DNA of 64,000 nucleotides from Podospora comata (lineage: Eukaryota; Ascomycota; Sordariomycetes; Sordariales; Podosporaceae): NCBI GenBank assembly GCA_017354895.1, contig CP071494.1, positions 2,604,001 to 2,668,000 on the forward strand, written 5' to 3'. Within the stretch, counting starts at the first letter, position 1; every line of letters begins with the position of its first letter. A program made the position numbers and the translations under genes. Below are positions 46,001 to 56,107 of the stretch, in pieces. The notes under the pieces were generated by a model, which did no database searches, was not told where the DNA came from, and saw only the letters and a list, made by a program, of their open reading frames with translations.

Positions 46001-47181
46001 TTGCGGCCATTGGGAATACCCTTCAGGAAGAATTGCATGGCAGCTCTGAGCGAGGTTAACTTGTCGTCCATGGACCCTGACAGATCCGCCAAGAGAAGTA
46101 TCTCGGTCTGATCGGTAGGATTGGATGTGCGCGTGGTAAAGCCAGGCGGAATTGTCACCATGAGTGCCTGTTGATTGGGTAGGGTGGGATGCTTTTCGAT
46201 CCATGCTTGTGGTGATTCGGTCTCATCATTCGGGCCTCCTGTTGCGATATCAAGGACAAAGTCGCGATCGAGAAAAGCAGAGCCTGTTTCTAGTTTCACC
46301 AGGGCTGTTTCGACACTACTTCGGGTGTCTTCACCAACAAGGTCGGCAAAGGAACTGGCCGCACGTATTCCCAACCGGTTTTCGACAGTGACCTTGTGTG
46401 TTGGGCTGACGATTGAGGCAATCTTGCCGGCTTCAACTACTTCAATCTGTATCGTGAGGCCTTCTGGAATGGAGGTGGAGGCAGCATCGTTGTAGTCTTG
46501 GGGTTTGTCACCGTAGCGGCTTGCGATGCAAGTTGGAATCGTCAGTGTCGTGATCCCCTTACGATCGGCAAAGTGATGTTTGAGAAGGGTGATGTAGGTG
46601 ACAGTGACCCTGATCTTGGTTTTTGCTGGGAGATTTCCAAGGCTGGTGGTGAATATCTCCTCGGTATCTTGCTCGAGCAACGCCGCTCCAGTGGTACGGT
46701 TGCGGACATGCTGCTGGAATTCCTCGCGGGCTTCTTCCTTTGGCTTGACATTGCCAGCCAAGACTTTGCCATGACCGATGCGACAATGGAAGCCTGTCAC
46801 GGTGCAGCCAGATGAAAGAGGAAACGTGTAGGCGGCCTCTTTGATGATGCTGTCCGAGTCGTTCCAGAAGAGCTGCGTAACTGTGATGCTGGCCGTGTCT
46901 TGAATGACGGAGGCTTCAATCGAGATGGAGACTGGCGGGAGCACATTCCGACCAAGAGATGGTTCTTGAATTGTGTAGGTTGGGATATTTGAATGTAGCA
47001 ATGGTGGCGCACAGGCGGGGTGTGTGTGAAAAGCCTGTGTGGTTGTTGGATATGGCAGGTGCAAATTGGTCTGCAGGGCATGTGACCCGTGAAACGCACT
47101 TTCCAATTCTGCTGGAAGAGGCTCTCGAGGGTCGTATCTCGAGACAATACCCGCAAATCGATTTGGTCGATATCCAAACAT
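43042..47181 (-). CDS. VIT and von Willebrand factor A domain protein, 1379 residues
   Basis: VIT-vWA proteins pair an inter-alpha-trypsin-inhibitor-type domain with a metal-binding adhesion domain; fungal members lack a signal peptide and their role is unknown. The VIT domain lies at about 75-205 (TQLFWNDSD, EEAREEFQQHV, VTVTYITLL). The vWA domain runs from about 358 to 540, with an intact MIDAS motif DLSGS (366-370) and the later TDGETWR. The remaining 800 residues are mostly disordered, Ser/Pro/Asp-rich, ending in a helical Lys/Arg-rich block (about 1240-1320). No introns are seen in 4.1 kb. Start set at the first in-frame ATG (47181); the frame is open ten codons further without ATG, so a short upstream exon is possible. 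It is divergent from the 643-residue gene. Confidence 0.9.
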   Translation of the reverse strand: MFGYRPNRFAGIVSRYDPREPLPAELESAFHGSHALQTNLHLPYPTTTQAFHTHPACAPPLLHSNIPTYTIQEPSLGRNVLPPVSISIEASVIQDTASITVTQLFWNDSDSIIKEAAYTFPLSSGCTVTGFHCRIGHGKVLAGNVKPKEEAREEFQQHVRNRTTGAALLEQDTEEIFTTSLGNLPAKTKIRVTVTYITLLKHHFADRKGITTLTIPTCIASRYGDKPQDYNDAASTSIPEGLTIQIEVVEAGKIASIVSPTHKVTVENRLGIRAASSFADLVGEDTRSSVETALVKLETGSAFLDRDFVLDIATGGPNDETESPQAWIEKHPTLPNQQALMVTIPPGFTTRTSNPTDQTEILLLADLSGSMDDKLTSLRAAMQFFLKGIPNGRKFNVWCFGSSYKSWQPHSVDYGEASYQSASSWVDTNFHANMGGTELLPAVQAIVTARDKRLPTDIIILTDGETWRLDETLEYIRKQRDLTEGGIRFFALGIGPAVSHALVEGIAKVGGGYAEVVREASEGDWEDRIVSMAEAALMTDHLGPMHLEVNIMRGDGSKQGIYTTARLSDTLHHFTDRPTASSMHNAEQSPADISTLSPFNRSRIFFLFDSFKSSESITDVTLKADTSHRTKTFHVPVTLLEKPSITIHRLAARSLLNDLERGQSHIHLGSTCPYPGSWDERNRVRKEAEKIGCKWSLVSKWTSFFLKEELCPAEPDDIWCAEGGAEAVDEPGDDLLQSHGPIAGVTMVDSDKTSVPASGLLLVGELVSTPRNSDDLLGLPTGGYLQRAMPPSFSVLSNPMRPPGLRLSRRPSSNGRKLRLVEYPQSVVAPDHLISLKMRKSTGVADPEGNTLKKQSDIARGAGASNESPILGSLSGDPPRDPGSIFEFDDTDADVSETNNTSVPDNGLEGIFKPRMPRLSGGIPQHRTAIPSEDEWVFDQVLDPKSQEHKSIQAQPQSCCYSSIASSSRPQQRDQTYSWESEEGDAIGFSASLPPWAPSSDLPPMDAMLEKLRCGPTLPQASSPTYAPDVNIEEIPNILAKPAPGPNYNLESEDDQAIDLYTDVHWGKPSPDSLPTDPMYARGAYEEAKAKIEESPEGTVRRWRRRRVRDEHERVTQPKSGDNKPWTDNRIISEFLRFQSAEGYFARGYSVQTGQINDLHPSIITIPGEEEGRHGEQVILLRDFLEEETTKGPGNLLSKHNKGQHNEDVVLLRDILGKEITKRLRTLRDKHDKDHMFGKDMALKERILFTIAVWVLLERDFASKRRLWVLMIRKAKSYLGGRIDRRYDAFDEMKAALEGAKIHGYKSRQDSLAAPLYVNARSFEVQFAVSKTVDTAARMTAESEVLEGEQDWDEVGVELEVGTGEAQGNSQVAGKGSVV

Positions 47182-47500
47182 GTTCAGAACTTTCTGATGA
47201 TAGGACCCCAACGAGAAAAAACCATGAGCCCAAAGGGGTTGCCTTCACTTTATCAGTCTGTCCCTAGGCATCCATCGGAGCCTTATGGGGCGCAGTAAGA
47301 CCCCCTCACCTGCGCCATGATTACCCCCGTCTTATGCAGAGACATTTAACACCGGCCCCCGCCGGAGATGATTGGCATAACACTCTTGGGCTGTGCATGC
47401 AGGTCATCCTCTACTTCTACTAACCCCATATAACATCCAAGCTCATCATGTCTAGCAACCGTTCATCTCCTTCCACTTCTTAAGCTAGGCACCAGACAGG
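47182..47500. promoter_or_regulatory. Shared divergent promoter, VIT-vWA gene and 643-residue gene
   Basis: A 319-nt gap separates two divergent start codons. TATATAA-like sequence (CATATAAC, near 47427) lies about 70 nt before the right-hand start. Nothing else is recognised. Confidence 0.45.
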
Positions 47501-49874
47501 ATGGGGTCGCCAGTTTCAATTGGCGATATCATCGCCATGTCCAAGATCTCTTGGAAGATTGCCCAAGCCTTCACCAACGGACGCAAGTCTGCGCCCATCG
47601 AATTTCGCGAGGTTGAGAACCAGCTCTACTCCCTCAGCTCGGCCCTATCAGCTTTCAAAGATGCATGTGGCGATGACATCGCTGCAGTCTCCATCGAGTC
47701 TTCGTCACTTCCCAACCGATTTCAAGACAAAGAACAGCACGAAGGTCTGCAGAGTGTGGATTGGCTGCTGAGCAGCTGCAATGAGACGCTGAGGCATCTC
47801 GAGAAGCTCATCGACAAGTACAGTGCTCTTGCAACCGGCTCAGGCCGGGACAATCCAGAGCCACGCTTTCGACGATGGAGTGACACCTTGCTCAGAAACT
47901 ACAAGAAAATTGCTTGGACAACCGAGGCCGGCGACATTGCAACCCTACGAAGTCAGCTCCTGGTCCATACCAACAGCTTGCACTTGGTTTTGGGGACCAT
48001 CGTAAAGTCAGTGAATCTTCAATGTCACAATTTCATGAAAGATTTCGTTCTAACATGATCAATCATAGCTCCCGTACTTCCAGAATTGAGGGAAGTCTTG
48101 CAACAAACACACAAATGCTCACAGAAATTCATTCTTGGTGGACCCAAAATCTCAAAGATGCCACCACTTCTACCGCCGAGAGCCAGTCCCTATCGAACAG
48201 TTCAGCAAAGACCATCGGCTCAATTAAATTTCAGGTATCACTTACTGTGGATAACGCACAACAGCTCATCTGTCCTCGATCATATTACCAGGAGGACATG
48301 AACCATTGGACATCTCAACTGTTATTGTGTGGCTGTGATAAGGCTGCCGACCACCCCAAGCTCAGAGACATTGGACTGTCACCCATAACTTTCCCCTTTA
48401 AACATGGTGGGAAGAATAGGTCATGGGTGCTCTACAAAGTTTTGGAAAGGTCGACGAACCGTCTGGTATCTGTAAATATCAGTGATGTTGCAGTTGAACG
48501 TGAATCAGCAAAATCCAAGCTTACTCATTGCGATTATCGCTAACCCGGAGATAGATATCCGCGAGTTTCAAGAATCATTCATCGATCGTCTTGCTGAAGC
48601 CACTGCGAGATCAATGCTGCAGCAAGGCATGAGCAATATGCTTGCTCACCCAGTACCTGATAACACCGGGATTCGGACTTTGTACACGCAAAGGTTAGTT
48701 CAAGTCATTCATGCCACCAGAGTAGATATTGTTTGCTAACGCCCTAAGCTTGATTAGTGATACAAAGAATCTCTATAAACTGATGGCCGATATTACCTTT
48801 GGCGTCGGCCACAGATCCTTGGTCAAGAATGGAATCAGTGGGATTTCGCTCTTGCAATATCGAAGCCTTGGTCAAAGCAACGAAGGCCAAGGGGAGGAAT
48901 ATGCAGAGCTGCTGGTCTACTACAACAAAAGCGAAGATATCACGAAAAGCATTCTCAAACGTAAGAGTTCGAGGTGCCAGAATCGCATCTAAATATGCTA
49001 ACGAGACATAGTACGTCATGACACGGTAATGAAATTGATCGAAGGAGATGCAAGGATTGTGTTGGACGAAATTGACTGCTATGGCTTTGTTGATGACAAC
49101 CAGGTGAACAAGCTGACCAGAGCAGAGGTTTCATTCCAAATGATTTCCTTCGAAGGTATGTAGGCAAACGCAAACAGCGGAGCACGCCTTCTAATCGAAA
49201 CACAGCTGCCAAAGCACTCTACCAGAATATCGAAGACATGAGAAGGGAACTATTTATCCAGTCTCTAAGCTCCCCTAGGCGAGACGAGATTGTAGCACTA
49301 CGGCTGTGAGTGGATCCGGTGTCTTATTACCGAGTTGATGCACTGACTTTTGTTTCTTCCCAGCCAAGTTGCGCAGGTCCAGACTGAAGTGGTCTTGATA
49401 CAGAACGCAGAGCTCTTGATCACCCGAGACAGAGAGGGAAAACAGAGGCTGATTATTGTCAGTGAGAACAAGTGCACAATACTCAACCAAGTCCGTAAGT
49501 TTGTTTAATGTCCAAACTTACGTGGATTGGGAGTCTCACAATCATGGTTTTACAGTACCTGATGATTGCTTCACCGCGGTTCGGAAAAGTCCCAATTTCA
49601 GCGCCCCAACATGGCTTGTTCAGATGAAAAGTGATGGAAATCAACAGGTATTTCACTACCCGAAGGGATTTCGAATGCTCAGGTTTCATGACAATAATGG
49701 TAAAGGTGCCATCCCGCTCTCATTGTAATCTGTCTGCCTAACCCGCTTTTAGCTACAAGAATGTTTCAACTGGGGCGCGAGGCACTCTCTCAGAGCGAGA
49801 GAAAAGCGAATTTACCCATCAGAAATCGACCTGATGAAAGTGGGGGCCAGGTTGAACTTGACCGCAGTGTGTGA
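47501..49874 (+). CDS. Nine-exon protein with STAND-type N-terminal helical region, 643 residues
   Basis: I do not know this gene by name. Exons: 47501-48006, 48069-48465, 48509-48693, 48758-48960, 49012-49155, 49206-49305, 49364-49494, 49556-49699, 49753-49874. The introns run 43-64 nt and the sum is an exact multiple of three. The first 170 residues (SPVSIGDIIAMSKISWKIAQ, then FREVENQLYSLSSALSAF) resemble the helical N-terminal regions that precede NACHT domains in fungal STAND receptors. No P-loop follows. The middle (about 240-440) carries DIREFQESFIDRLAEATARS and a helical RS-rich part, and the C-terminal third has short beta-like segments (RLIIVSENKCTILNQV). The weakest joint is the 43-nt intron 48466-48508. 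The first donor (GTCAGT) is also non-standard. All other joints have good donors and branch sites. Confidence 0.75.
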
Positions 49875-50059
49875 GATGACGGTTACTTCTCCGGTGACCA
49901 ACAAGATTGAGATTTGGCAATTAATCGCTGTATGTAATTCTAGTCTTGAACTATTGGCAAAGAAATCCTGACCCGTAAGACAAAGGAAACGTCAATCATA
50001 ATTTCATAGACATCATCAGGCCCAGCGTCTAACCAGCACCTCACCTCGCCTGAGCAAAC

Positions 50060-51187
50060 TCAAGCCCTCGCAGTAACTACACTCTGCCCAGGCACTCTCA
50101 TTCCACCAGTCCTCACCTGCTGTCTCACCGGCTGAGTATTAACAGCCGGAATCATCACAACCTGCTGTTGAGGCTGCGGCTGAGCTACAGTCTGTAAAAC
50201 AACAAACTGCTGCTGCTGCTGTTGTGGCCTCTGCACATGCTGAACAGGCACAGTAACAAACTGTGTCTGCGGCCTCTGCTGCCTCTGCTGCTGCTGAACA
50301 GGCCGTTGAACAACCTGGCTAACCGGCCTCACAACCTGCTGCTGTACTTGACCAACCGGCACAGCAACGAACTGCTGCGTCTGCGGCCTCTGAACCTGGG
50401 TAACTGGCACCGCAACTTGGATGTACTGCTGCTGCTGCTGCTGCTGCACCTGCACCCTCACCCGCAGCTGAGGCTGTTGCTGAACCTTAACAGCCTGCTG
50501 CACCGGCCTGCCCTGCGCCTGAGTACTAACCCTCACCTTCTGCTGTTGTTGCTGCCCCTGACCCTGTTTAACAGGCCTCACAACAACCTTCCCCTGCCCC
50601 GGCGTGGGAAAAGCAGGCAAGGCATCCGGGTTCGGATTCTTGACGATCTTTTTCTTGCCCTTTGCAACCTCAAACGCGTCAGGTAGGTAGCTTATCGTGC
50701 CTGCTTGCACCCCGCTAGGGCTGGGTTTGGTCAAGTACATCACATTTACTGTTTTGAACTGTCTCGGCGTCACCCCCTTCTGGGGGGGTGGTGGACCACG
50801 AGGAGCGGGGACGCCTTGCGGGGCGAGGCCGGCGATGTAGAGGTCCCATTGGCGTTGGGGGTTGAGGGCGAGGTAGGAGGATCGGTAGAAGGATTGGTTT
50901 TCGCCTGTGGGTTTGGAGCGACGGAGGGACTCGCGGCCTGGAGGGGGAGCGGCGGTGCGTTTGTTGGGGGTGACGACTTTGACGGCTTTGGTGGTGGTGG
51001 TTTTGAGTTTTTTCCAGGTGGAGGTTCGGCGGATGAGGACGCCTTGGGAGGGGTTAGTAGGGGGCTTAAAGGGAGGGAAAGGGGAAGGGGGAGACGTGCC
51101 GATTACTTGTCCATCTTGGATTGCGACTTGCTGTGGTTGAGGTTGGGGTTGTGGTTTGGTGGTTTTGTGTTTTTTGGTGGTGAACAT
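50060..51187 (-). CDS. Gln/Val-rich repeat protein, 375 residues
   Basis: I see no known domain. The N-terminal 190 residues are basic and Pro/Thr-rich, with one island that could fold (FYRSSYLALNPQRQWDLYIAGLAP). From about 195 on, the protein is made of Gln runs and imperfect repeats of the type QRPQTQQFVAVPVGQVQ, repeated about four times (about 250-350), alternating Gln blocks with Val/Phe beta-prone blocks. There is no signal peptide or membrane segment. CTG/CAG runs in the DNA (for example 50428-50447) encode the Gln runs, so length should vary between strains. It converges with the 643-residue gene, with 185 nt between stops. Start at an ATG at 51187. A prion-like or structural role is conceivable from composition alone. 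Confidence 0.7.
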   Translation of the reverse strand: MFTTKKHKTTKPQPQPQPQQVAIQDGQVIGTSPPSPFPPFKPPTNPSQGVLIRRTSTWKKLKTTTTKAVKVVTPNKRTAAPPPGRESLRRSKPTGENQSFYRSSYLALNPQRQWDLYIAGLAPQGVPAPRGPPPPQKGVTPRQFKTVNVMYLTKPSPSGVQAGTISYLPDAFEVAKGKKKIVKNPNPDALPAFPTPGQGKVVVRPVKQGQGQQQQQKVRVSTQAQGRPVQQAVKVQQQPQLRVRVQVQQQQQQQYIQVAVPVTQVQRPQTQQFVAVPVGQVQQQVVRPVSQVVQRPVQQQQRQQRPQTQFVTVPVQHVQRPQQQQQQFVVLQTVAQPQPQQQVVMIPAVNTQPVRQQVRTGGMRVPGQSVVTARA

Positions 51188-52050
51188 TTTGGTGGGGACC
51201 TCACTGAGGTGATGAGATTGACATGAAGATGCTCATGTAACGGATGCTGTAAACAGGAATGATGAGCTCCGATACTACCGTTTGAATGTCACTTCACTGT
51301 GTCGAGAAGGCAAGTTCGGATGAAGTTCTATAGATAGACAGACGAGTGGATCTCGAATTGAAGACTGCCGGACTTATAAGACTTCGCTGTCATAAAAGTG
51401 AGACAGGGGTACATGTGAAAGTGCTCTCGTTAATAAGAGTAATCGTTGCAGTACAAGCTGGAAGATGTCATGATTGACCCGCGAGCGTGGTTTCACCGCT
51501 TGGTCGACCACTGCAAGGCCATGTCAATATCAAAGAGTTTTGCCGAGGTTGGGTTGGCCTCTGGGTTCTATGGGTCCGCAGACCATTCTGGCGGCCTATG
51601 TTGCAACCGGAAAGCTGTTGCAAAGCTATGTCCACTGTGGTCTGCGGCCTGATAGGGCCCTCAGTTGGTCGTCGCTGTTTGGGCCGCAAAAGCTCTGGCA
51701 GATACGGCACAGTGCCACCACACTCGAAGTTTGGGTCATCAACCTGTCCAAATCTTGTAAAGAAGTGGGAAAACATCTAATGTCGGTGTCTTGCGGTATT
51801 GAAGAGAGGCCAATGTTGTCTCTTCCCGTTATCAGTGGGAGGCAGTACCGCTGTATGGGCTATCACTAGCTGGTACAGATAGTGGAGGTGTAGAAATTCC
51901 AGGTTGGTGTCAGCATCGTCTCTATGATTGGCTCCTTCCGTGCCGAACACAGGCATCCATGATCCAGTGACACCTTGAGCCTCAGACACTAACGAGGAGA
52001 AGGGTGCCTTCCTCCTCAACATCGAATTTGCGTTGAGTTGGATGCCAGCC
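51188..52050. other. Promoter of the Q/V-rich gene and unassigned 0.6 kb
   Basis: 51188-51400 should hold the Q/V-rich gene promoter. Overlapping frames on both strands at 51.45-51.87 kb (up to 131 codons) show no domain and no clear codon bias. This may be the former promoter of the decayed receptor to the right. Confidence 0.4.
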
Positions 52051-55000
52051 ATGGACCCCGCGACGGCGATTGGAGTTGTTTCCTGCATTCTGTCTTTAGT
52101 TACTTTTGCATCCAAGATCGTAAAGGGCGGCGTGGAGATCTACCGACAAAGAAGTTTAACCGAGCGTGCAGAACTTGAAGATGTCATGGACAGGATGCAC
52201 TTCTTCCACGCCAACTTACAACAGACCACTTCGATGCAACAGAACATGTTAAATGAAGAAAGAAATCTTTGCACCCTTGCTGAGGAATGACGCAAAATAT
52301 CTTCAGGACTTATCCGTCTGCTACGCTCCATGAAACACTTAGATTCGAAGGGGTTGAGGGCCAAATGGAAGGCTTTGGCTGCATGGTGGAACAGCATTGT
52401 TTCCGCAAAAGAAAAAGCAGAATTGGAGGCCAGACTGAGCAGCTGCCAGACTGACTTGATCACAGTTCTCACTTGGTCTTCAAGGTTAGTTTGTCCGCGG
52501 TTAATACACTCAGGTACCCGGTATGACTAACTGCAAGCAAGAGTAATGCTTGAGAATGTGGCTGAAGTCACAGAAAAGAGTAATGTCACCCTTGAACAAC
52601 TTCGAGGCTACCTCGAGGGTTTGAAATTCGAGCTCGAAATGCGCAAGATCGAGCCCGATTGACTTGATAAATCGGTTCAAAGGATAACCAGCAGCTTCAT
52701 CAGTATCCAAGATGAGAAGCTACGCGGCTATGCTCATGCCAGGATTGTAGAGGCATTCCATTATAATAAGATGACAAGTCGCCGCGACGGGGTGCAAGTT
52801 CTGGTCAACGATATCCAGAATTAGCTGAAGAAGGAGGGAAGAACATTCCGGTGGCTTCTCGAGTCCGAGCTCACAGTGCCCGCTGGCCACATCCGCGACA
52901 AAGAGCTGACAATGACGAAAAACGCGCGGAGAAAGCTTCACAAATGGTTACAAACAGGCGAGGATATATTCCATATCGCGGGCAAGCTGGGCTGTGGTAA
53001 ATCAACCCTCATGCAACTACTTCGTCAGCATCAATTGTTCAAAAGGAGTTGGAAAGGTGGGCCGGTAAGCATGTGGATTCTTTTATTTCTTTTTACTCTC
53101 AATACTCATGAGGGGTTGTGCTGATAATTGCCACCAACACCAGGCAATCGAACGCTGGTTAAAGCGAGCCACTTCTTTTCTGTGGTGGTGGGTGGACCTC
53201 AGCAATCGCTTTCCGGTCTTTTAGGACTTTATTGCATGAAATAATCGCCGCCTCACCGGCACTCGCTCCGTTATTGTTGGCGGAAGCCTGGGAGAAAGCT
53301 CTGAACCTACAATGGCAAGCCGAGAGCGTGCGTCTTACGATCAGCAACTCGATAGTTGAGGCAACACTTCAAGAAGTAATCTGCGGCGAGAAGTACTCCA
53401 ACCACTGCTTCTGCATCGTCGTTGATTCTTTGGACGAATACCAGGATTCTGAGAGGCATGATCAGGCGGACCTCGTGGATATACTTCATGAATGGGCGCC
53501 ATCAACACGACGCAACATCAAATATGCGTTGCTAGTCGGCCCGAACCTGTATTTCAGAACAAGTTCTCGGTTGAAAGTACATTATACCTCCATGACCTTA
53601 CACAGTACGATATGCAACGCTTTGTTGCTAGCAGATTATCAAAGCTCGATGAAGTTGTTCGGAACCAGCTGTCAAAAGATATTCCAGAAAAGGCACAAGG
53701 AATCTTTTTGTGGACACATCAGGTTGTTCTTCAAGAGATTAGGGAAGACTGGGAGGTCACACAAGACGTCGATGTCGAAATTCTAGACAGATTCCCGGCA
53801 GGTCTACGCCCTCTACTGGACCGCACTGTAGCGACCATCCCTGAACGGTATCGCCAACAGGCCTATCTAACATTCCTGATGATTAACCTCATGATGGACC
53901 TCGAAATAACGTTTACGTCTCTTCAATATTCGTTCCTGGATGATTATTGTCGGGACCTGTCATTTGCCTACACCATGGCTGTTACAGACTGGCGCAAAAT
54001 CGAGACGGAAGACGAGAGACTTCAGTCGTAAATCCGGGAGAGAATGGAACGAGCAGCTGCGCAGCTATATGGTTGGCGTAAAGGATTGGTACAAATGTCA
54101 TCCTTTCACGATAGCTTTGGCGAGCGCCAATTTGGAGCTACACCAATCAGCTGGTTGAGGTTTACTCACCGATCCATCTTGGATTACTTCAACGAGCCCT
54201 TGATAAACCAGCGGTTGTTCAGTGTTGTGGGAAGGTCTCAGCTAATCGAAGCCATCTCTGAGACTCTTCTGACCGAATTCACTGTCAATGGCAGTGTTCA
54301 TCGATCGATACCAGATTACTCGAGTTCCCAATGGTTTGCGTCCTTAATCAAACTACGCACTGAGCCTGAGACGGACAAAGCCTCGTACGGGTTCTTGAAG
54401 CGTTTCCAGACCGTCTTCGAGCTTACTCTGTTGAGAATTCTGACTATACTGGCAGCCGACAACCAAAAATGGATCTCCACAGATGTCCTCGTGGGTTATG
54501 AACTCATTGGACCTCTGAATAGCTCCCGTGGTCTGCTTGTGGATGTACGTATGGATATGAGCGGTAGCCCGCCTATGCAACTGGTGTTGTGCCCGATTCC
54601 TGCACTGGATGATCTAGTATTGAATGATGTTGACCACAGTTTTGGATCCAAACTCGATGCAGAACTGATTGCCATAACAACGGTGTGGGCATTAATCTGT
54701 GGAATATGGTCTGGCAGCCAGTTCGTTCCAGGCACAGTCGAAACTTTTGCGACAATCTTGAAAGCCAAATGGGAATACATTGACACAAAGACCCAGTTTC
54801 GGCCGACTACGATGTACGGTGACTTTTGGTCACGGGACAAGACAACCGTTTGGCAACAATATTTATTCTCTTGAGCTGCATGCCATTAAAGTGCTAGGCT
54901 TTCCAACCTGGTCTGAAAAACATAGCGTGGAGTTCGGGTAAATCTTGCAGGCATTTCTGTTCGCAGGCGCCCCTTCTCTGTGCTGGATAACTTCTCTTGA

Positions 55001-55364
55001 TGAGACGCCAGAGTACCCCACCGATCGCGTTGTGCAGCTAGAGATGATATCTAATCAGAAGGAGACTGCGTGTGTACACGCTGTTGTTGGGGGTCGCCAG
55101 GATTATTTCGCAGTTAACACAGGAGCAAAATGGTCTTTGCGGGAATGGATCGACTGCAGCGATGCGCCCAACAAGAGCACGTTGCTGAAGCTCATCGATG
55201 AAAGGGCACCCAGTGAGCACACCAACCAGTCGCTCTCGAAAAGAAATCTTCCTAGAGCGTGGGGACTGGTATCCCCGGAGACAGAAAGGTCAGGAGCGGG
55301 GAAGATGACCGCGTCCCTGGCAGTGCTTTTTATGGGTAAGCCGCCTCCATCTTGTTCACGTTGA
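52051..55364 (+). pseudogene. Decayed NACHT-type NOD-like receptor
   Basis: Fragments in order along one strand spell a fungal STAND receptor. A helical N-terminal region begins MDPATAIGVVSCILSLV, typical of receptors with a STAND N-domain. A P-loop (FHIAGKLGCGKSTLMQL, near 52.97-53.02 kb) and a Walker-B-like CIVVDSLDEYQDSE (near 53.42-53.45 kb) mark the NACHT domain. Later come VASRPEPVF, TLYLHDLTQYDM, GIFLWTHQVVLQEI and LRFTHRSILDYF, a pattern seen after the NACHT domain in many fungal receptors; a C-terminal helical part follows. The reading frame is broken by at least three in-frame stops before the P-loop and by frame changes after it, which introns do not explain. Several of the stops fit C-to-T change. 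A rapidly evolving, now dead immune-receptor gene is the best reading. Its left edge is the ATG at 52051; the right edge is uncertain. Confidence 0.8.
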
Positions 55365-55949
55365 GCCACATATGGCACCTGGGATATTTTTTACCGACTT
55401 TTAAAGCAGGGACTCTGGTGTTTGGCGTTGTTTTTGGATTCCTTTTGCTATAGAGCCCCATCATACACAGAAAAATAGTTGGATCTTCGGAAAGCCTTGT
55501 CCACTCTTAAAAGAACCCTTCAATCACCCCGCAGCCACCTTCTCGCCAAACCTTTTGCTTCTGCCGCAGAGGCACAGGCGAACTTGGTGTGGGGGAATGA
55601 GAGCATTGGGCATAGAAGCCCAAAGATGTCAACTACGGGACATATTGAAACTTTTAGTCTGGAGACACCAAGGGTCTAATTAAGGAGGGGAGGAAGATAT
55701 GGATGGGAGGACTACAGCGGAGTGCTGCAGCGGAGCGAAGCTCAAATAGCCAGAGGGGTGCTGCGCTAGTATAATTTCACTATCTATAGGTATGTAACTT
55801 CAAGACATCTTCATGAACCTTCAAGATTGGTTGTCATGACAACGTGGACCCCAGCCCAAATAGCCCCTGAACCCCTGAAAGCAAAAGTGGAGACCGGGGG
55901 ACAAAGTATTCAGCGCGGTTGCCTTCGAGGTATATGCATGAGAAGCTTG

Positions 55950-56107
55950 TGTGGGGCACCTGACAAAAGGCCCGGGTTTCACCAGACCCACACCTATTTG
56001 CTGTTAAGGTGGATTTTCCTATTTGTTTACTTTTGAACTGAACAACTAACAGCTTACTGTAATAACTTTGGCCCTAATCTTCGCAGGCAGTGACTATCCT
56101 TGGCCAC
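55950..56107 (+). repeat. Left arm of a 3.6-kb-spaced inverted repeat
   Basis: This arm starts TGTGGGGCACCTGA and matches the reverse complement of 59373-59562. Shared blocks include CACCAGACCC, TTGTTTACTTTT, TGTAATA and AGTGACT, in the same order, with small gaps; many differences look like transitions. The arms point inward like terminal inverted repeats. No transposase frame is seen between them. It may be a DNA-transposon end, or one of two oppositely placed copies of a dispersed repeat. Confidence 0.6.

Noticed and set aside
50222-50686. Plus-strand Leu/Arg/Asn-rich frame of 154 codons
   Set aside because: It is the antisense shadow of the CAG-rich Gln repeats in the minus-strand Q/V gene.
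51468-51869. Frames of 97-131 codons upstream of the dead receptor
   Set aside because: Three overlapping frames on two strands are open with equal quality and no domain is recognisable in any of them.
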